A stretch of 12,638 nucleotides of DNA. Origin: Methylobacterium nodulans ORS 2060. Its GTDB lineage: Bacteria; Pseudomonadota; Alphaproteobacteria; Rhizobiales; Beijerinckiaceae. The stretch is from the NCBI RefSeq assembly GCF_000022085.1, contig NC_011889.1:1-12638 (forward strand), in the 5' to 3' direction. The position numbers were made by a program, and so were the translations under genes. Of the stretch, positions 5,356 to 11,514 are shown in pieces (within the stretch, counting starts at the first letter, position 1; the number at the start of each line of letters is the position of its first letter). Below the pieces are notes generated by a model. That model ran no database searches. It saw only the letters and a program-made list of their open reading frames with translations, and was not told the DNA's origin.

Positions 5356-8007
5356 GCTCAATCTTTACAGCATCGGGCAGAACCCTGCAAGTCGGACCAT
5401 CCTTGGCAGGACTATGGCCACACCGTGCGCAAGCATGGATGGCGTGCAATTTACCTTGAGCATGGGGAGAAAGGCCCCAAATACGCGGATTGGAATAAGC
5501 GCAGCGTGCCGACTGCCGCAGACGTGGAGAGGTGGCAGCGGTCAGGGCTGCCGGGCCAACGGCCGAACATGGGCTTCAACCTCGGCCCGCAACCCGGGCT
5601 GCCGGAGGGCGAGCATGTGGTCGCCGTCGATGCGGACGTGTTCACCCCTGCCGCGGCCACTGCTGTCAACGAAATCCTTGAGCGGCGCCTTCCGGGCGCT
5701 CCGCATCGGCTTGGCAACCCGGCGAAGGTTGGAACCCGCTTCGTCCGCACCAAGACCGCCGATGGCTCCGAGCCCGTGCGGCGGCAAGGGCGGCGGTTCA
5801 TCTTCGACGGCGCCCCGGACACCAAGGAGAACCACAACAGGGTCGAGCTGCTTGGCCAAGGGCAGCAATCCGTCGTGCATGGCGCCCACCCGTGCGGGGC
5901 CCTCTACACGTGGCCCGATGGGATAAGCATCGTGGAGCTGCATCCCGAAGCCCTCCCGCTGATCCCGATCGACGAGCTGAACGCGATCATCGCCGAGTGC
6001 GACGCCGCGATGGAGGCGGTGGGCGGCAAGGTCGTGAGCGGCGCAACCTTCAGCCGCAGCGGCCGTAACGGCGGCGGAGCCGATCTGACCCCCTTGGTGG
6101 AGGCCGACGCCGAGGTGCTGCTGTCGGGTCTCGGCAGCGTGCGGAACGACCTCAGCGACCGCGGCGATTGGGTCATGTTCACAAAGGCGTTCGCTGCGCT
6201 CTGCGTCCCGGCGCTCGGCGAGGGTCGGGTGGTCGACGCCCTGTTAGGGTTCACGGACCGGTGGGAGGCCGCTCCCGAGACCGGAGACCCCGACGAGATC
6301 CTGCGCATCATCCGGGAGGAGGAGAAGCCGGCGCACGTCGGGCTGCGCGAGGTGTTCCACGCCATGCGCAAGGGTGGAGCCCCGCTGCCGAGCAACTTCC
6401 TCGCCCGCCTCGACTTCGCGAGGGTGCCCGTCAATGACAATGACATGCCGCGCCCCGAACTCATTCAGGGTCCCAACATCGCCGAGACGGTCGACGAACT
6501 CGAAAGGTTGATCATCAAACACAAACTGCCCGTCTTCAATCGCGGCGGCCCGACAATCGTGGAGAAAATCGAGTCCCGCGGGCGGAGCGGCGAGGTAAAC
6601 GTGCGCTACGCTTTCACTCGGCTGACACCCATCAGCGCGATTGATCGCGTCTCGCGCTACGTCAACGTGCTGAGCTTCGACAAGAAGGGCAACCCATATC
6701 AGGCGCCTCTCAAGGATCCGGTGGCGAGGGCGTGGACCTCGCGTCAACAGTCAGAACTGCCGACGATTGGCGCTATTGCGCAGTCGCCGGTGCTGACACG
6801 GGACGGACGCATCATCTCGAAGCCCGGGTTCGACCCGGAGACCGGCGTCTACATCGCTGACACGGCCGCTGACATCGAACTGCCGGCTGACATGGCGCAA
6901 TGGGGATCCGAACCCACCGCCCGGAAGGCAGCGGGCGCCGCGCTCACCCTGCTCAAGGGCCTGCTCGTGCACTACCGCTTCGCAGGGCAGGCCCATCTCA
7001 GCGTTGCGCTCGCGGCGCTGCTGACGCCCTTCACGGTGCACGCGGGTGTCAGGCCGCCCCTGTTCGCGGTCGACGCCACAGCGCCCGGCTCAGGCAAGAG
7101 CAAGCTCGTGGACACCGTCTCCGTGATCGCGACCGGCACCTGCGCCCCGGCCCTTAATCAGGGCACGAGCGTCCACGAGTTCGAGAAGCACTTCCTCGGC
7201 AAGGTGCTCGAAGGCGCGCCGATCCTGAACATCGACAACGTGGAGCAGCCGCTTGAGGGCGACTTCCTCAACACGGTGCTGACGCAGCCGCGCCTCTCCG
7301 TCCGGCCGCTCGGCACCTCGAACGCCGCGACGCTCGAACCCCGGATGATGATGTTCGCCACGGGCAACAACCTCGTGGTCCGCGGGGACTTGGTGCGGCG
7401 AACGCTGCCGTGCCGGATTGATCCGGGCGTGGAGCGGCCGGAGCTAGAGGAGTACCCGTTCGACCCGGTGGAGCGCGCCGCAGCAGCTCGGTCGGAGCTG
7501 ATCGGCGCCGCGCTGACGATCCTCGCGGCTCACGCCCGCTGCGGCTTCCCGGGCGTGGCGCTCCTCAAGGGTAGCCCGTTCGGCAGCTTCGAGGCGTGGT
7601 CGCAGATGGTGCGGGCTGCCCTCGTGTGGCTCGGCGAGCCGGACCCTTGCGATGTCATGGACGCCCTGCGGGCTGCCGATCCGGTCAGGGCGCGACTCGG
7701 CGCGGTGCTGCATGCAGCCGCGGCGGTCTTTGAGGATGGTCGCGCCTTCCATGTCCGCGAGACCATCCCGGGCGCCGCTGCGAGCGAGGATTGGGAGGGC
7801 GACGGCGAACCGCCGAGGAAGGCTCTCGCGACGGCCCTGCAGGAGGCCATTCAGGAGGAGAAGGGCGGGCGTCCCGTGTCGATCGATGCGGCCTTGGTCG
7901 GCCGCTACTTCGGCAAGCACAAGGATCGGGTCGTGGACGGGCTGCGCATTGAGGTGGCCCGGATCAGCAACGGCCACGGCAACCTCTATCGCATCGCCCG
8001 CGTGTAG
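5350..8007 (+). CDS. PrimPol-helicase replication protein (885 aa)
   Basis: A fused primase-polymerase and helicase, typical of the replication protein of phages, satellites and integrative elements. The N-terminal bifunctional primase/polymerase domain (about 20-215) shows GWRAIYL, then VAVDADV with Asp94 and Asp96, the RVELLGQGQQSVV segment with Glu166, and HGAHPCGALYTW with His177 and His180, the usual metal and nucleotide residues. After a linker, the AAA+/SF3-like helicase part carries Walker A APGSGKSKL (578-586, Lys583), Walker B ILNIDN (625-630, Asp629) and a sensor-like MMMFATGNN (666-674). All key residues look intact. The Shine-Dalgarno is weak (AGACAGAG region), so initiation may be inefficient or controlled. 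It would unwind and prime the element's origin. The gene is GC-rich, unlike the AT-rich cargo. Confidence 0.9.
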   Translation: MSAQSLQHRAEPCKSDHPWQDYGHTVRKHGWRAIYLEHGEKGPKYADWNKRSVPTAADVERWQRSGLPGQRPNMGFNLGPQPGLPEGEHVVAVDADVFTPAAATAVNEILERRLPGAPHRLGNPAKVGTRFVRTKTADGSEPVRRQGRRFIFDGAPDTKENHNRVELLGQGQQSVVHGAHPCGALYTWPDGISIVELHPEALPLIPIDELNAIIAECDAAMEAVGGKVVSGATFSRSGRNGGGADLTPLVEADAEVLLSGLGSVRNDLSDRGDWVMFTKAFAALCVPALGEGRVVDALLGFTDRWEAAPETGDPDEILRIIREEEKPAHVGLREVFHAMRKGGAPLPSNFLARLDFARVPVNDNDMPRPELIQGPNIAETVDELERLIIKHKLPVFNRGGPTIVEKIESRGRSGEVNVRYAFTRLTPISAIDRVSRYVNVLSFDKKGNPYQAPLKDPVARAWTSRQQSELPTIGAIAQSPVLTRDGRIISKPGFDPETGVYIADTAADIELPADMAQWGSEPTARKAAGAALTLLKGLLVHYRFAGQAHLSVALAALLTPFTVHAGVRPPLFAVDATAPGSGKSKLVDTVSVIATGTCAPALNQGTSVHEFEKHFLGKVLEGAPILNIDNVEQPLEGDFLNTVLTQPRLSVRPLGTSNAATLEPRMMMFATGNNLVVRGDLVRRTLPCRIDPGVERPELEEYPFDPVERAAAARSELIGAALTILAAHARCGFPGVALLKGSPFGSFEAWSQMVRAALVWLGEPDPCDVMDALRAADPVRARLGAVLHAAAAVFEDGRAFHVRETIPGAAASEDWEGDGEPPRKALATALQEAIQEEKGGRPVSIDAALVGRYFGKHKDRVVDGLRIEVARISNGHGNLYRIARV

Positions 8008-8015
8008 GCACGCGC

Positions 8016-8128
8016 GGGGGGATGGGGGGTTCGGGGGGTTTTTATAACCCCGTCAGGAAGAGAAATTAGATTGTGTACAATACAAATATGGATATAGGAG
8101 CGATGAAAAAATCCCCCCCGAACCCCCC
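8016..8128. repeat. G-run / C-run inverted repeat after the helicase gene
   Basis: Three runs of six G (8016-8021, 8024-8029, 8033-8038) are followed by T5. GGGGGGTTCGGGGGG (8024-8038) is matched inversely by the C-runs of 8113-8128, which follow an A6 run. The arms enclose an AT-rich stretch with TACAAT and the start of the next gene. The array could form a long hairpin or a G-quadruplex. A smaller hairpin, GGGGTT (8035-8040) with AACCCC (8046-8051), competes with it. Confidence 0.6.
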
Positions 8129-8549
8129 AACCCCCCCTGCCTTGTCACCTGCCTCTGCCCCGGTCGCCAAACCGGCCGTGAGAGCACGCCGGAACACGCA
8201 CCCCGCCGGCCGCGGCGAGGGCGGGCGATGGCTGCCCGGGGTGTCACCCAATCCGGGTGGGCGCCCTGCCGTTGCCCCTGAGGTGAAGGAAGCGGCTCAG
8301 GCCTACACCCTCGAAATGCTCGCCGTATTGGTCCGCGTGGCGATGGACGAGGGCGCACCGCCGGCAGCTCGGGTGACGGCAGCAAACGCCGTGCTTGATC
8401 GCGGTCACGGCAAGCCGACCACGAACGTCGACGCGAAGGTGGCGACGGTGGACGTGACCAAGCTCCACCTTCAGGCGCTGTTGGACCTGAGTGCACCTGC
8501 TCCGCGGCCAATCGGAGCCGAAGGGGGGCACTCCGTAGGGGCGCTTTGA
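8103..8549 (+). CDS. DUF5681-like protein (148 aa)
   Basis: The recognisable element is PGVSPNPGGRP (45-55), which matches the PGxSxNPxGRP signature of DUF5681, a domain often encoded beside phage terminase or packaging genes. Its biochemical role is unknown. Before it lies a Pro/Ala-rich, probably disordered tail (1-40). After it comes an Ala-rich helical part (about 58-104) ending DRGHGKP, also common in this family. The start is uncertain. ATG 8103 has AGGAG only two bases upstream. ATG 8088 lies seven bases after TACAAT (8076-8081) and could be a leaderless start. GTG 8073 is a third option. The Pro-rich start is encoded by the C-runs of the inverted repeat. It may belong with the Nu1-like frame at 12059 as phage-derived packaging remnants. 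Confidence 0.75.
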   Translation: MKKSPPNPPTPPALSPASAPVAKPAVRARRNTHPAGRGEGGRWLPGVSPNPGGRPAVAPEVKEAAQAYTLEMLAVLVRVAMDEGAPPAARVTAANAVLDRGHGKPTTNVDAKVATVDVTKLHLQALLDLSAPAPRPIGAEGGHSVGAL

Positions 8550-8559
8550 GCGCGCTACG

Positions 8560-8586
8560 CTGCCCTCTAGCCCACGAGGAGGGCAG
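8560..8586 (+). repeat. Hairpin CTGCCCTC / GAGGGCAG
   Basis: A perfect 8-bp stem (8560-8567 with 8579-8586) and an 11-base loop, just after the stop at 8549. The right arm contains the GAGGG that would serve as Shine-Dalgarno for the tiny frame at 8588. No T-run follows. It may hide that site or simply mark the transcript end. Confidence 0.4.
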
Positions 8587-8587
8587 G

Positions 8588-8617
8588 ATGCGCAAGTTCG
8601 GAATGCTTTTTAAGTGA
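8588..8617 (+). CDS. Possible 9-residue leader peptide
   Basis: ATG at 8588 follows GAGGAGGGCAGG, a strong Shine-Dalgarno, and encodes MRKFGMLFK before TGA. It precedes the AT-rich gene at 8705. It could be a leader peptide, a decayed gene start, or chance. The support is only the start signal and its position. Confidence 0.2.
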   Translation: MRKFGMLFK

Positions 8618-8704
8618 GGAACGTCGTTGCGGCGAATGTGGGTTGCGCTGTAGCCTTATACACAATCATCTTATTCGCACGCCGTTGTGGCTGAGGCATA
8701 GTTC

Positions 8705-9250
8705 ATGTCAAAAAATGTAGAAAACAACATTCGCTTGGCATTGCTAGAGATTATTGCAACAGAGAAACAACGTCTTCACAGTTATTTTAATGAGTCAGAT
8801 AGAAAGGCAGCTGCATCGGTTGAAAAACTGAAGCCAGTTGTCGAAGTCATGAGGATTTTAAAAGATCATAATCGCAATATTAGAGGTTTAAGAATAGACG
8901 TTCCACTCACAGGTCACATAGCTTTTCTTGGACTTGATGGCGGAGCTTCGCGCGCTTCATACGAAATATCGACAAATTATGAAGCAGATGAGTATGTAGT
9001 TGAAGAAACAATATTTTACTCTTTTGACCCTAGCATGAGAAGAAACAAACTCACATTCAAGAATATGGATGACCTCGTGAAGTTAATTTTAGAGAAAATC
9101 GGCGAGTATATCGCTCAGCAAGAGGTAATTGAAGAGAGGAAGTTTTTCAGGCAAGATTTAGACCCAGATAGGATGTTCCAAGAACCAGATTTAGCTCCGG
9201 ATACAATGTTTCTAGAACCTGATCCCGATCCATACAGGAGAAGGTATTAG
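8705..9250 (+). CDS. Unrecognised AT-rich protein with acidic C-terminal repeats (181 aa)
   Basis: Function not recognised. The ATG at 8705 follows a weak GAGG (8692-8695). The N-terminal third is helical and charged (about 1-55). The middle (about 60-120) alternates strand-like segments including RIDVPLTGHIAFLGLDGG and VVEETIFYSFDP. A helix follows (about 122-147). The C-terminus carries an imperfect tandem 11-residue repeat, DLDPDRMFQEP (151-161) and DLAPDTMFLEP (162-172), then DPDP and a basic end. There is no signal peptide or membrane segment, so it is probably cytosolic. Codon use is A+T-rich, unlike the PrimPol-helicase gene, which suggests separate acquisition as cargo. The shared terminator at 9294-9319 lies shortly downstream. 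Confidence 0.75.
   Translation: MSKNVENNIRLALLEIIATEKQRLHSYFNESDRKAAASVEKLKPVVEVMRILKDHNRNIRGLRIDVPLTGHIAFLGLDGGASRASYEISTNYEADEYVVEETIFYSFDPSMRRNKLTFKNMDDLVKLILEKIGEYIAQQEVIEERKFFRQDLDPDRMFQEPDLAPDTMFLEPDPDPYRRRY
9155..9220 (+). repeat. Two tandem 33-bp coding repeats
   Basis: The units 9155-9187 and 9188-9220 encode the two DLxPDxMFxEP copies near the end of the preceding gene. A partial third copy (DPDP) follows. The DNA copies have diverged, so the repeat is kept at the protein level. Confidence 0.6.
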
Positions 9251-9293
9251 TTTTCGGCGTGGTTTTATTGCCTGTAATGCATGTCATAACCAA

Positions 9294-9319
9294 AAAAGGC
9301 CACCAAATGGCGGCCTTTT
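9294..9319. terminator. Shared two-way terminator
   Basis: AAAAGGCCACCA (9294-9305) pairs with TGGCGGCCTTTT (9308-9319), with one imperfect pair that becomes a G-U wobble in the leftward RNA. Leftward it ends in a six-T run, so it fits best as terminator of the small gene at 9340-9507. Rightward it has four T and can serve the gene ending at 9250. Confidence 0.75.
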
Positions 9320-9339
9320 GATCTAGCTTTACTCGGAAT

Positions 9340-9507
9340 TCAGCCGAACCGACGGCGCCGTTCTGCGCAATCGTCGTGGTTCTCCCGGCCACGCGGGTGA
9401 CGACGAAGGGCGGCCTTCACGTTCTCGTCCTGCAGCCAAGCGCGCAGATAGCCCGCCGTCCGCTTCTCGGCCGACTGCATCATCTCTATCTGCTCATCGC
9501 GCTTCAT
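9340..9507 (-). CDS. Small charged protein (55 aa)
   Basis: A compact complete gene on the minus strand. ATG (9505-9507) has GAGGAGC (9514-9520) seven bases upstream and TGA at 9340-9342. A terminator follows, and a promoter-like pair lies just before it. The protein starts MKRDEQIEMMQSAEKRT, has a short helix with GYLRAWLQDENVKAALRRH, and ends in a very basic tail (CAERRRRFG). It has no signal peptide or metal motif beyond a single Cys. I do not recognise the family. The charge pattern would fit a small nucleic-acid-binding or regulatory protein, but that is a guess. Independent start and stop signals argue that it is expressed on its own. Confidence 0.72.
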   Translation of the reverse strand: MKRDEQIEMMQSAEKRTAGYLRAWLQDENVKAALRRHPRGRENHDDCAERRRRFG

Positions 9508-9529
9508 AGCGGTGCTCCTCGCAACAACC

Positions 9530-9558
9530 CTTATAGGCCGTCGTCAGGTTGTCAACAA
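9530..9558 (-). promoter_or_regulatory. Promoter-like sequence for the 55-aa gene
   Basis: Leftward -10-like TATAAG (complement of 9530-9535), with TTGTTG (complement of 9553-9558) 17 bases upstream. An overlapping perfect -35, TTGACA (complement of 9550-9555), sits at a short 14-base spacing. The near-palindrome GTTGACAAC here may also be an operator. It lies immediately after the stop of the gene at 9561. Confidence 0.45.
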
Positions 9559-9560
9559 AC

Positions 9561-10166
9561 TTACCCGGGCCCGCGTTCCGCGAACCACACCCAGCGGCCG
9601 TTGTACGGATCAGCCGTTCTTACCTCATAACCACATTCTTCAATGACTCTAATTATCAAAAAATATTTTACAAGGGCCTGCTCCGGCGGATTTTCGTCGC
9701 ACGTAAACCAAGTAAGTTGATCAGGATTCGCCCGCTTTATGAGCATTGCACACAGCAACAAAGTTGTCTGCAATATTCTATTTCGATCGGCTTTATTCCT
9801 TATGAATTGCGTATCTCGGCCAGACCAATAGAGATACTCGCTATCAGTTTCTGAGTCCACCTCTACCAAATGAAAAAATAGCTCATATTTCCCACCAGGG
9901 ATTCGCTCTATACCAACAGTTATTGAGTAAATATTATCTGTTTCATCATCAAAGCCAACTACTGCCATAGCCAATGCTTTTGACTCTCCAAGGAATATTT
10001 TAGGCTCAAAATCATCCGGCCCAACAGTACAAACGAAAGTCAACGGCTTTGACCCCGAATCACAACCTGAGCACATCCTAGGAGTGCGATTACGCACTTT
10101 CCAGCGTGCGATGCCCACTGCTGATAGCCCGTTGTATCCACATTGGACCTGAGTCTTGCGGGCCAC
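9561..10166 (-). CDS. Unrecognised AT-rich protein, possible N-terminal zinc ribbon (201 aa)
   Basis: Function not recognised. With the GTG start at 10166, the N-terminus has Cys9 and a Cys32-x-x-Cys35 pair in MCSGC, which could form part of a zinc ribbon. An ATG at 10076 would remove Cys9 and leave the rest; neither start has a convincing Shine-Dalgarno. The middle (about 50-115) is strand-rich (FVCTVGPDDFEPKIF, YSITVGIERI, YELFFHLVEVD). The C-terminal part contains a hydrophobic helix (ILQTTLLLCAMLIKRANPDQ) and a block ending CGYEVRTADPYNGRWVWFAE. There is no export signal. It is markedly A+T-rich except for the first 30 codons, so the gene may have been inserted or fused at about 10080, exactly where a palindrome (10083-10098) lies. 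Confidence 0.65.
   Translation of the reverse strand: MARKTQVQCGYNGLSAVGIARWKVRNRTPRMCSGCDSGSKPLTFVCTVGPDDFEPKIFLGESKALAMAVVGFDDETDNIYSITVGIERIPGGKYELFFHLVEVDSETDSEYLYWSGRDTQFIRNKADRNRILQTTLLLCAMLIKRANPDQLTWFTCDENPPEQALVKYFLIIRVIEECGYEVRTADPYNGRWVWFAERGPG
10083..10098. repeat. Palindrome AGTGCG-atta-CGCACT
   Basis: Six-bp perfect arms around ATTA, just upstream of the alternative ATG (10076) of the leftward gene and at its composition switch. It could be an operator if translation starts at 10076, or a junction scar. Confidence 0.4.
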
Positions 10167-10210
10167 TTCGGTGCCCGCAGCCCTGCCTCGGCAGCCTTGT
10201 CACAGTTCCT

Positions 10211-10828
10211 CTAGCCTCTCCGCGGTGCAAATCCACCTGACACTCGTAGCCGCTCAAGAGCGTCTTCAAGAGGCGATGTGGGCTCCCTTGCAGTCTGCTC
10301 GCCCATAAGCAATAGGGCTTCGCCTGAGCTTTGCTTATGGGCGACTTGAGCTGCCGGCATGGCCCTAGAGGGCGCAGGGAGGCTCACAGGCGGCCGCAGC
10401 GGCGCGGGAGGTGTGATCGGCCGGCGAGCCGGCGCCGGGGCTCCACGGGCCCGCTGTGCCCGCGCATTGGCCGTGGCGAAGGCGGTGCCGTAGTCCGAGC
10501 CGAACCGGAACGTCATCGCCCGGCGGTGCAGCCCCTCCTCCGTCCGTTGGTAGCGCCTTCCGGCGGCCGGCTCGTCCCGGTCGAGGAACCCGACCTCCTC
10601 CAAAGCCGCGATGGCGCCCCGCACCCGGGCCTCGGACAGGCCGAGATCCTCGCGGCCGGCGATGGCCCTGCGATCGATCGGGAAGGCGCTCAGGAGTCGC
10701 CTAGGGGTGCTCCAAAACCGCCCGAGCCACTCGGCGAGGGCGAGGGCTGCAGCAGCATTCTTCCGGCCGCGTAGGGCCGTCTCAAGCCTCTCCGCGATCG
10801 TGCGCGGCAGGCGGTAGGCAGGCGTCAT
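10211..10828 (-). CDS. Winged-helix DNA-binding protein (205 aa)
   Basis: The start at 10828 is chosen because GAGGG lies eight bases before it; an ATG 15 bases further out lacks such a site. The N-terminal part (about 10-50) is helical. A winged-helix segment follows (about 52-102): IDRRAIAGREDLGLSEARVR and AIAALEEVGFLDRDEP, with a basic wing GRRYQR. The rest is a Pro/Ala-rich linker (about 128-160) and a short helical tail (about 185-197). It probably binds DNA as a regulator or as part of plasmid replication or partition; nothing identifies the target. It is GC-rich like the backbone. A 14-bp perfect inverted repeat lies inside the tail-coding part. The repeat-rich region just upstream (10829-11514) may contain its operators. 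Confidence 0.78.
   Translation of the reverse strand: MTPAYRLPRTIAERLETALRGRKNAAAALALAEWLGRFWSTPRRLLSAFPIDRRAIAGREDLGLSEARVRGAIAALEEVGFLDRDEPAAGRRYQRTEEGLHRRAMTFRFGSDYGTAFATANARAQRARGAPAPARRPITPPAPLRPPVSLPAPSRAMPAAQVAHKQSSGEALLLMGEQTAREPTSPLEDALERLRVSGGFAPRRG
10299..10344. repeat. 14-bp perfect inverted repeat inside a gene
   Basis: TCGCCCATAAGCAA (10299-10312) and TTGCTTATGGGCGA (10331-10344), loop of 18 bases, within the C-terminal coding part of the winged-helix gene (encoding VAHKQS...LLLMGE). Such a long perfect repeat is unlikely to be required by the protein. It may be a structural signal, binding site or insertion scar. Confidence 0.7.
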
Positions 10829-10910
10829 CGTCTCGGCCCTCATCGGGCCGCAGCAGATCGTGCGGAGACGCCGGTTGGGCGCTCCGTTCCACAGGCAAAG
10901 CCTCACCGTC

Positions 10911-10930
10911 CGGGGAAGCGGCGCTCCCCG
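10911..10930. repeat. Hairpin CGGGGA / TCCCCG
   Basis: Six-bp arms at 10911-10916 and 10925-10930, in the leader of the leftward winged-helix gene. First of three closely spaced inverted repeats. Confidence 0.35.
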
Positions 10931-10951
10931 TTGACTCCCTCACAGGGTCAT

Positions 10952-10988
10952 GGTGATGTCCGGATCGGAATCCCCCCGGGACATCACC
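10952..10988. repeat. Inverted repeat GGTGATGTCC / GGACATCACC
   Basis: Perfect 10-bp arms (10952-10961, 10979-10988) with a 17-base loop. Its spacing would suit an operator for a dimeric regulator between divergent genes. It contains ATGTCC/GGACAT, recalling but not matching the recombinase dyads. Confidence 0.55.
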
Positions 10989-10996
10989 CGGTTTTG

Positions 10997-11035
10997 ACGG
11001 CCTCTGAGGTTCCCGCCTCAGGGGCCGTTGGCTTT
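10997..11035 (+). terminator. Strong terminator-like hairpin
   Basis: ACGGCCTCTGAGG (10997-11009) pairs with CCTCAGGGGCCGT (11016-11028): 13 pairs with one G-U wobble and a 6-base loop. TTTT follows at 11032-11035. No rightward gene ends just before it, so it may end a short RNA or act as an attenuator or insulator. Confidence 0.5.
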
Positions 11036-11135
11036 TCAGGGTCTCACTGCGGCGGCGGTGGTTCTCCTCCCGGGCGAGTCACGCCCGAACGCTTCATCAG
11101 CCACCAGATGCAGCGGACAGTCAAATTTTCGGGTT

Positions 11136-11169
11136 GGCCCCGGGCCGCTCCGGGGGCCGCCCCGGGGCC
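11136..11169. repeat. GC-only inverted repeat GGCCCCGGG / CCCGGGGCC
   Basis: Nine-bp perfect arms (11136-11144, 11161-11169), followed by GAAGACTTTTCTATTT where an AT-rich island begins. It may be a weak terminator or an origin-flanking hairpin; such arms are partly expected in very GC-rich DNA. Confidence 0.4.
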
Positions 11170-11327
11170 GAAGACTTTTCTATTTCACCTCAAATGGAAT
11201 AGACGCCCCCAAGGTGCTCAAATCTTGGTCTTCCTTTTAGACGACTCTCGTGTTGCAAATATTTCCGATAAAAACCGCCGAGCGCTGAATCGCACCCGGA
11301 ATGCCGCTGCCGGACTCTCGCCAGGCC

Positions 11328-11345
11328 CGAGAGCGCCGAGAGCGC
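11328..11345. repeat. Tandem CGAGAGCGC x2
   Basis: Two exact tandem 9-mers. A preceding CTCTCG (11315-11320) makes a small hairpin with the first copy. Two copies are too few to call iterons confidently. Confidence 0.5.
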
Positions 11346-11366
11346 GCTTAAGAGCGTCAACCGGCA

Positions 11367-11405
11367 GGGGCTAAGCGGACCTGCCTGAGTCGGCCACTTA
11401 GCCCC
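11367..11405. repeat. Inverted repeat GGGGCTAAGYGG
   Basis: GGGGCTAAG (11367-11375) and CTTAGCCCC (11397-11405) are perfect; the match continues after one mismatch to 12-base arms, with a 15-base centre. It lies 110 bp before the KfrA-like gene; a binding site for that protein or a partition site is plausible. Confidence 0.55.
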
Positions 11406-11446
11406 GCGACAGGCTTCTCCGCCCCTTTCGAGGTGAGCGACGGACA

Positions 11447-11460
11447 CCCTTTCGAAAGGG
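11447..11460. promoter_or_regulatory. Perfect palindrome CCCTTTCGAAAGGG, likely operator
   Basis: A 14-bp perfect palindrome 55 bp before the KfrA-like start. A half copy, CCCCTTTCGAGG, lies at 11422-11433, and GAAAGGG/CCTTTCG words recur inside the gene. KfrA-type proteins repress their own promoters, so an operator is a reasonable reading. Confidence 0.5.
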
Positions 11461-11514
11461 CTGCCGACGCACCTTCACCCGGCTTGAGTCCACCGGATCC
11501 TGAGAGGGGCTGTC

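Larger units (their letters stand above)
10829..11514. other. Non-coding region rich in inverted repeats
   Basis: No gene is supported. It separates the leftward winged-helix gene from the rightward KfrA-like gene, so it should hold divergent promoters and possibly an origin or partition site. It has hairpins at 10911-11028 and 11136-11169, an AT-rich island at about 11168-11275 in otherwise GC-rich DNA, and repeats at 11328-11460, listed separately. Confidence 0.5.

Noticed and set aside
7444..7977. Minus-strand open frame opposite the helicase
   Set aside because: It lies entirely opposite a strongly supported coding frame with intact motifs; high GC keeps the antisense frame open.
10331..10774. 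Plus-strand open frame opposite the winged-helix gene
   Set aside because: Arg/Pro/Gly-rich shadow without domain-like pattern; the minus strand has a clear winged-helix and a good start signal.
10931..11374. Plus-strand open frame in the repeat-rich gap
   Set aside because: It passes through several inverted repeats and a terminator-like hairpin, has no Shine-Dalgarno, and its composition is not protein-like.
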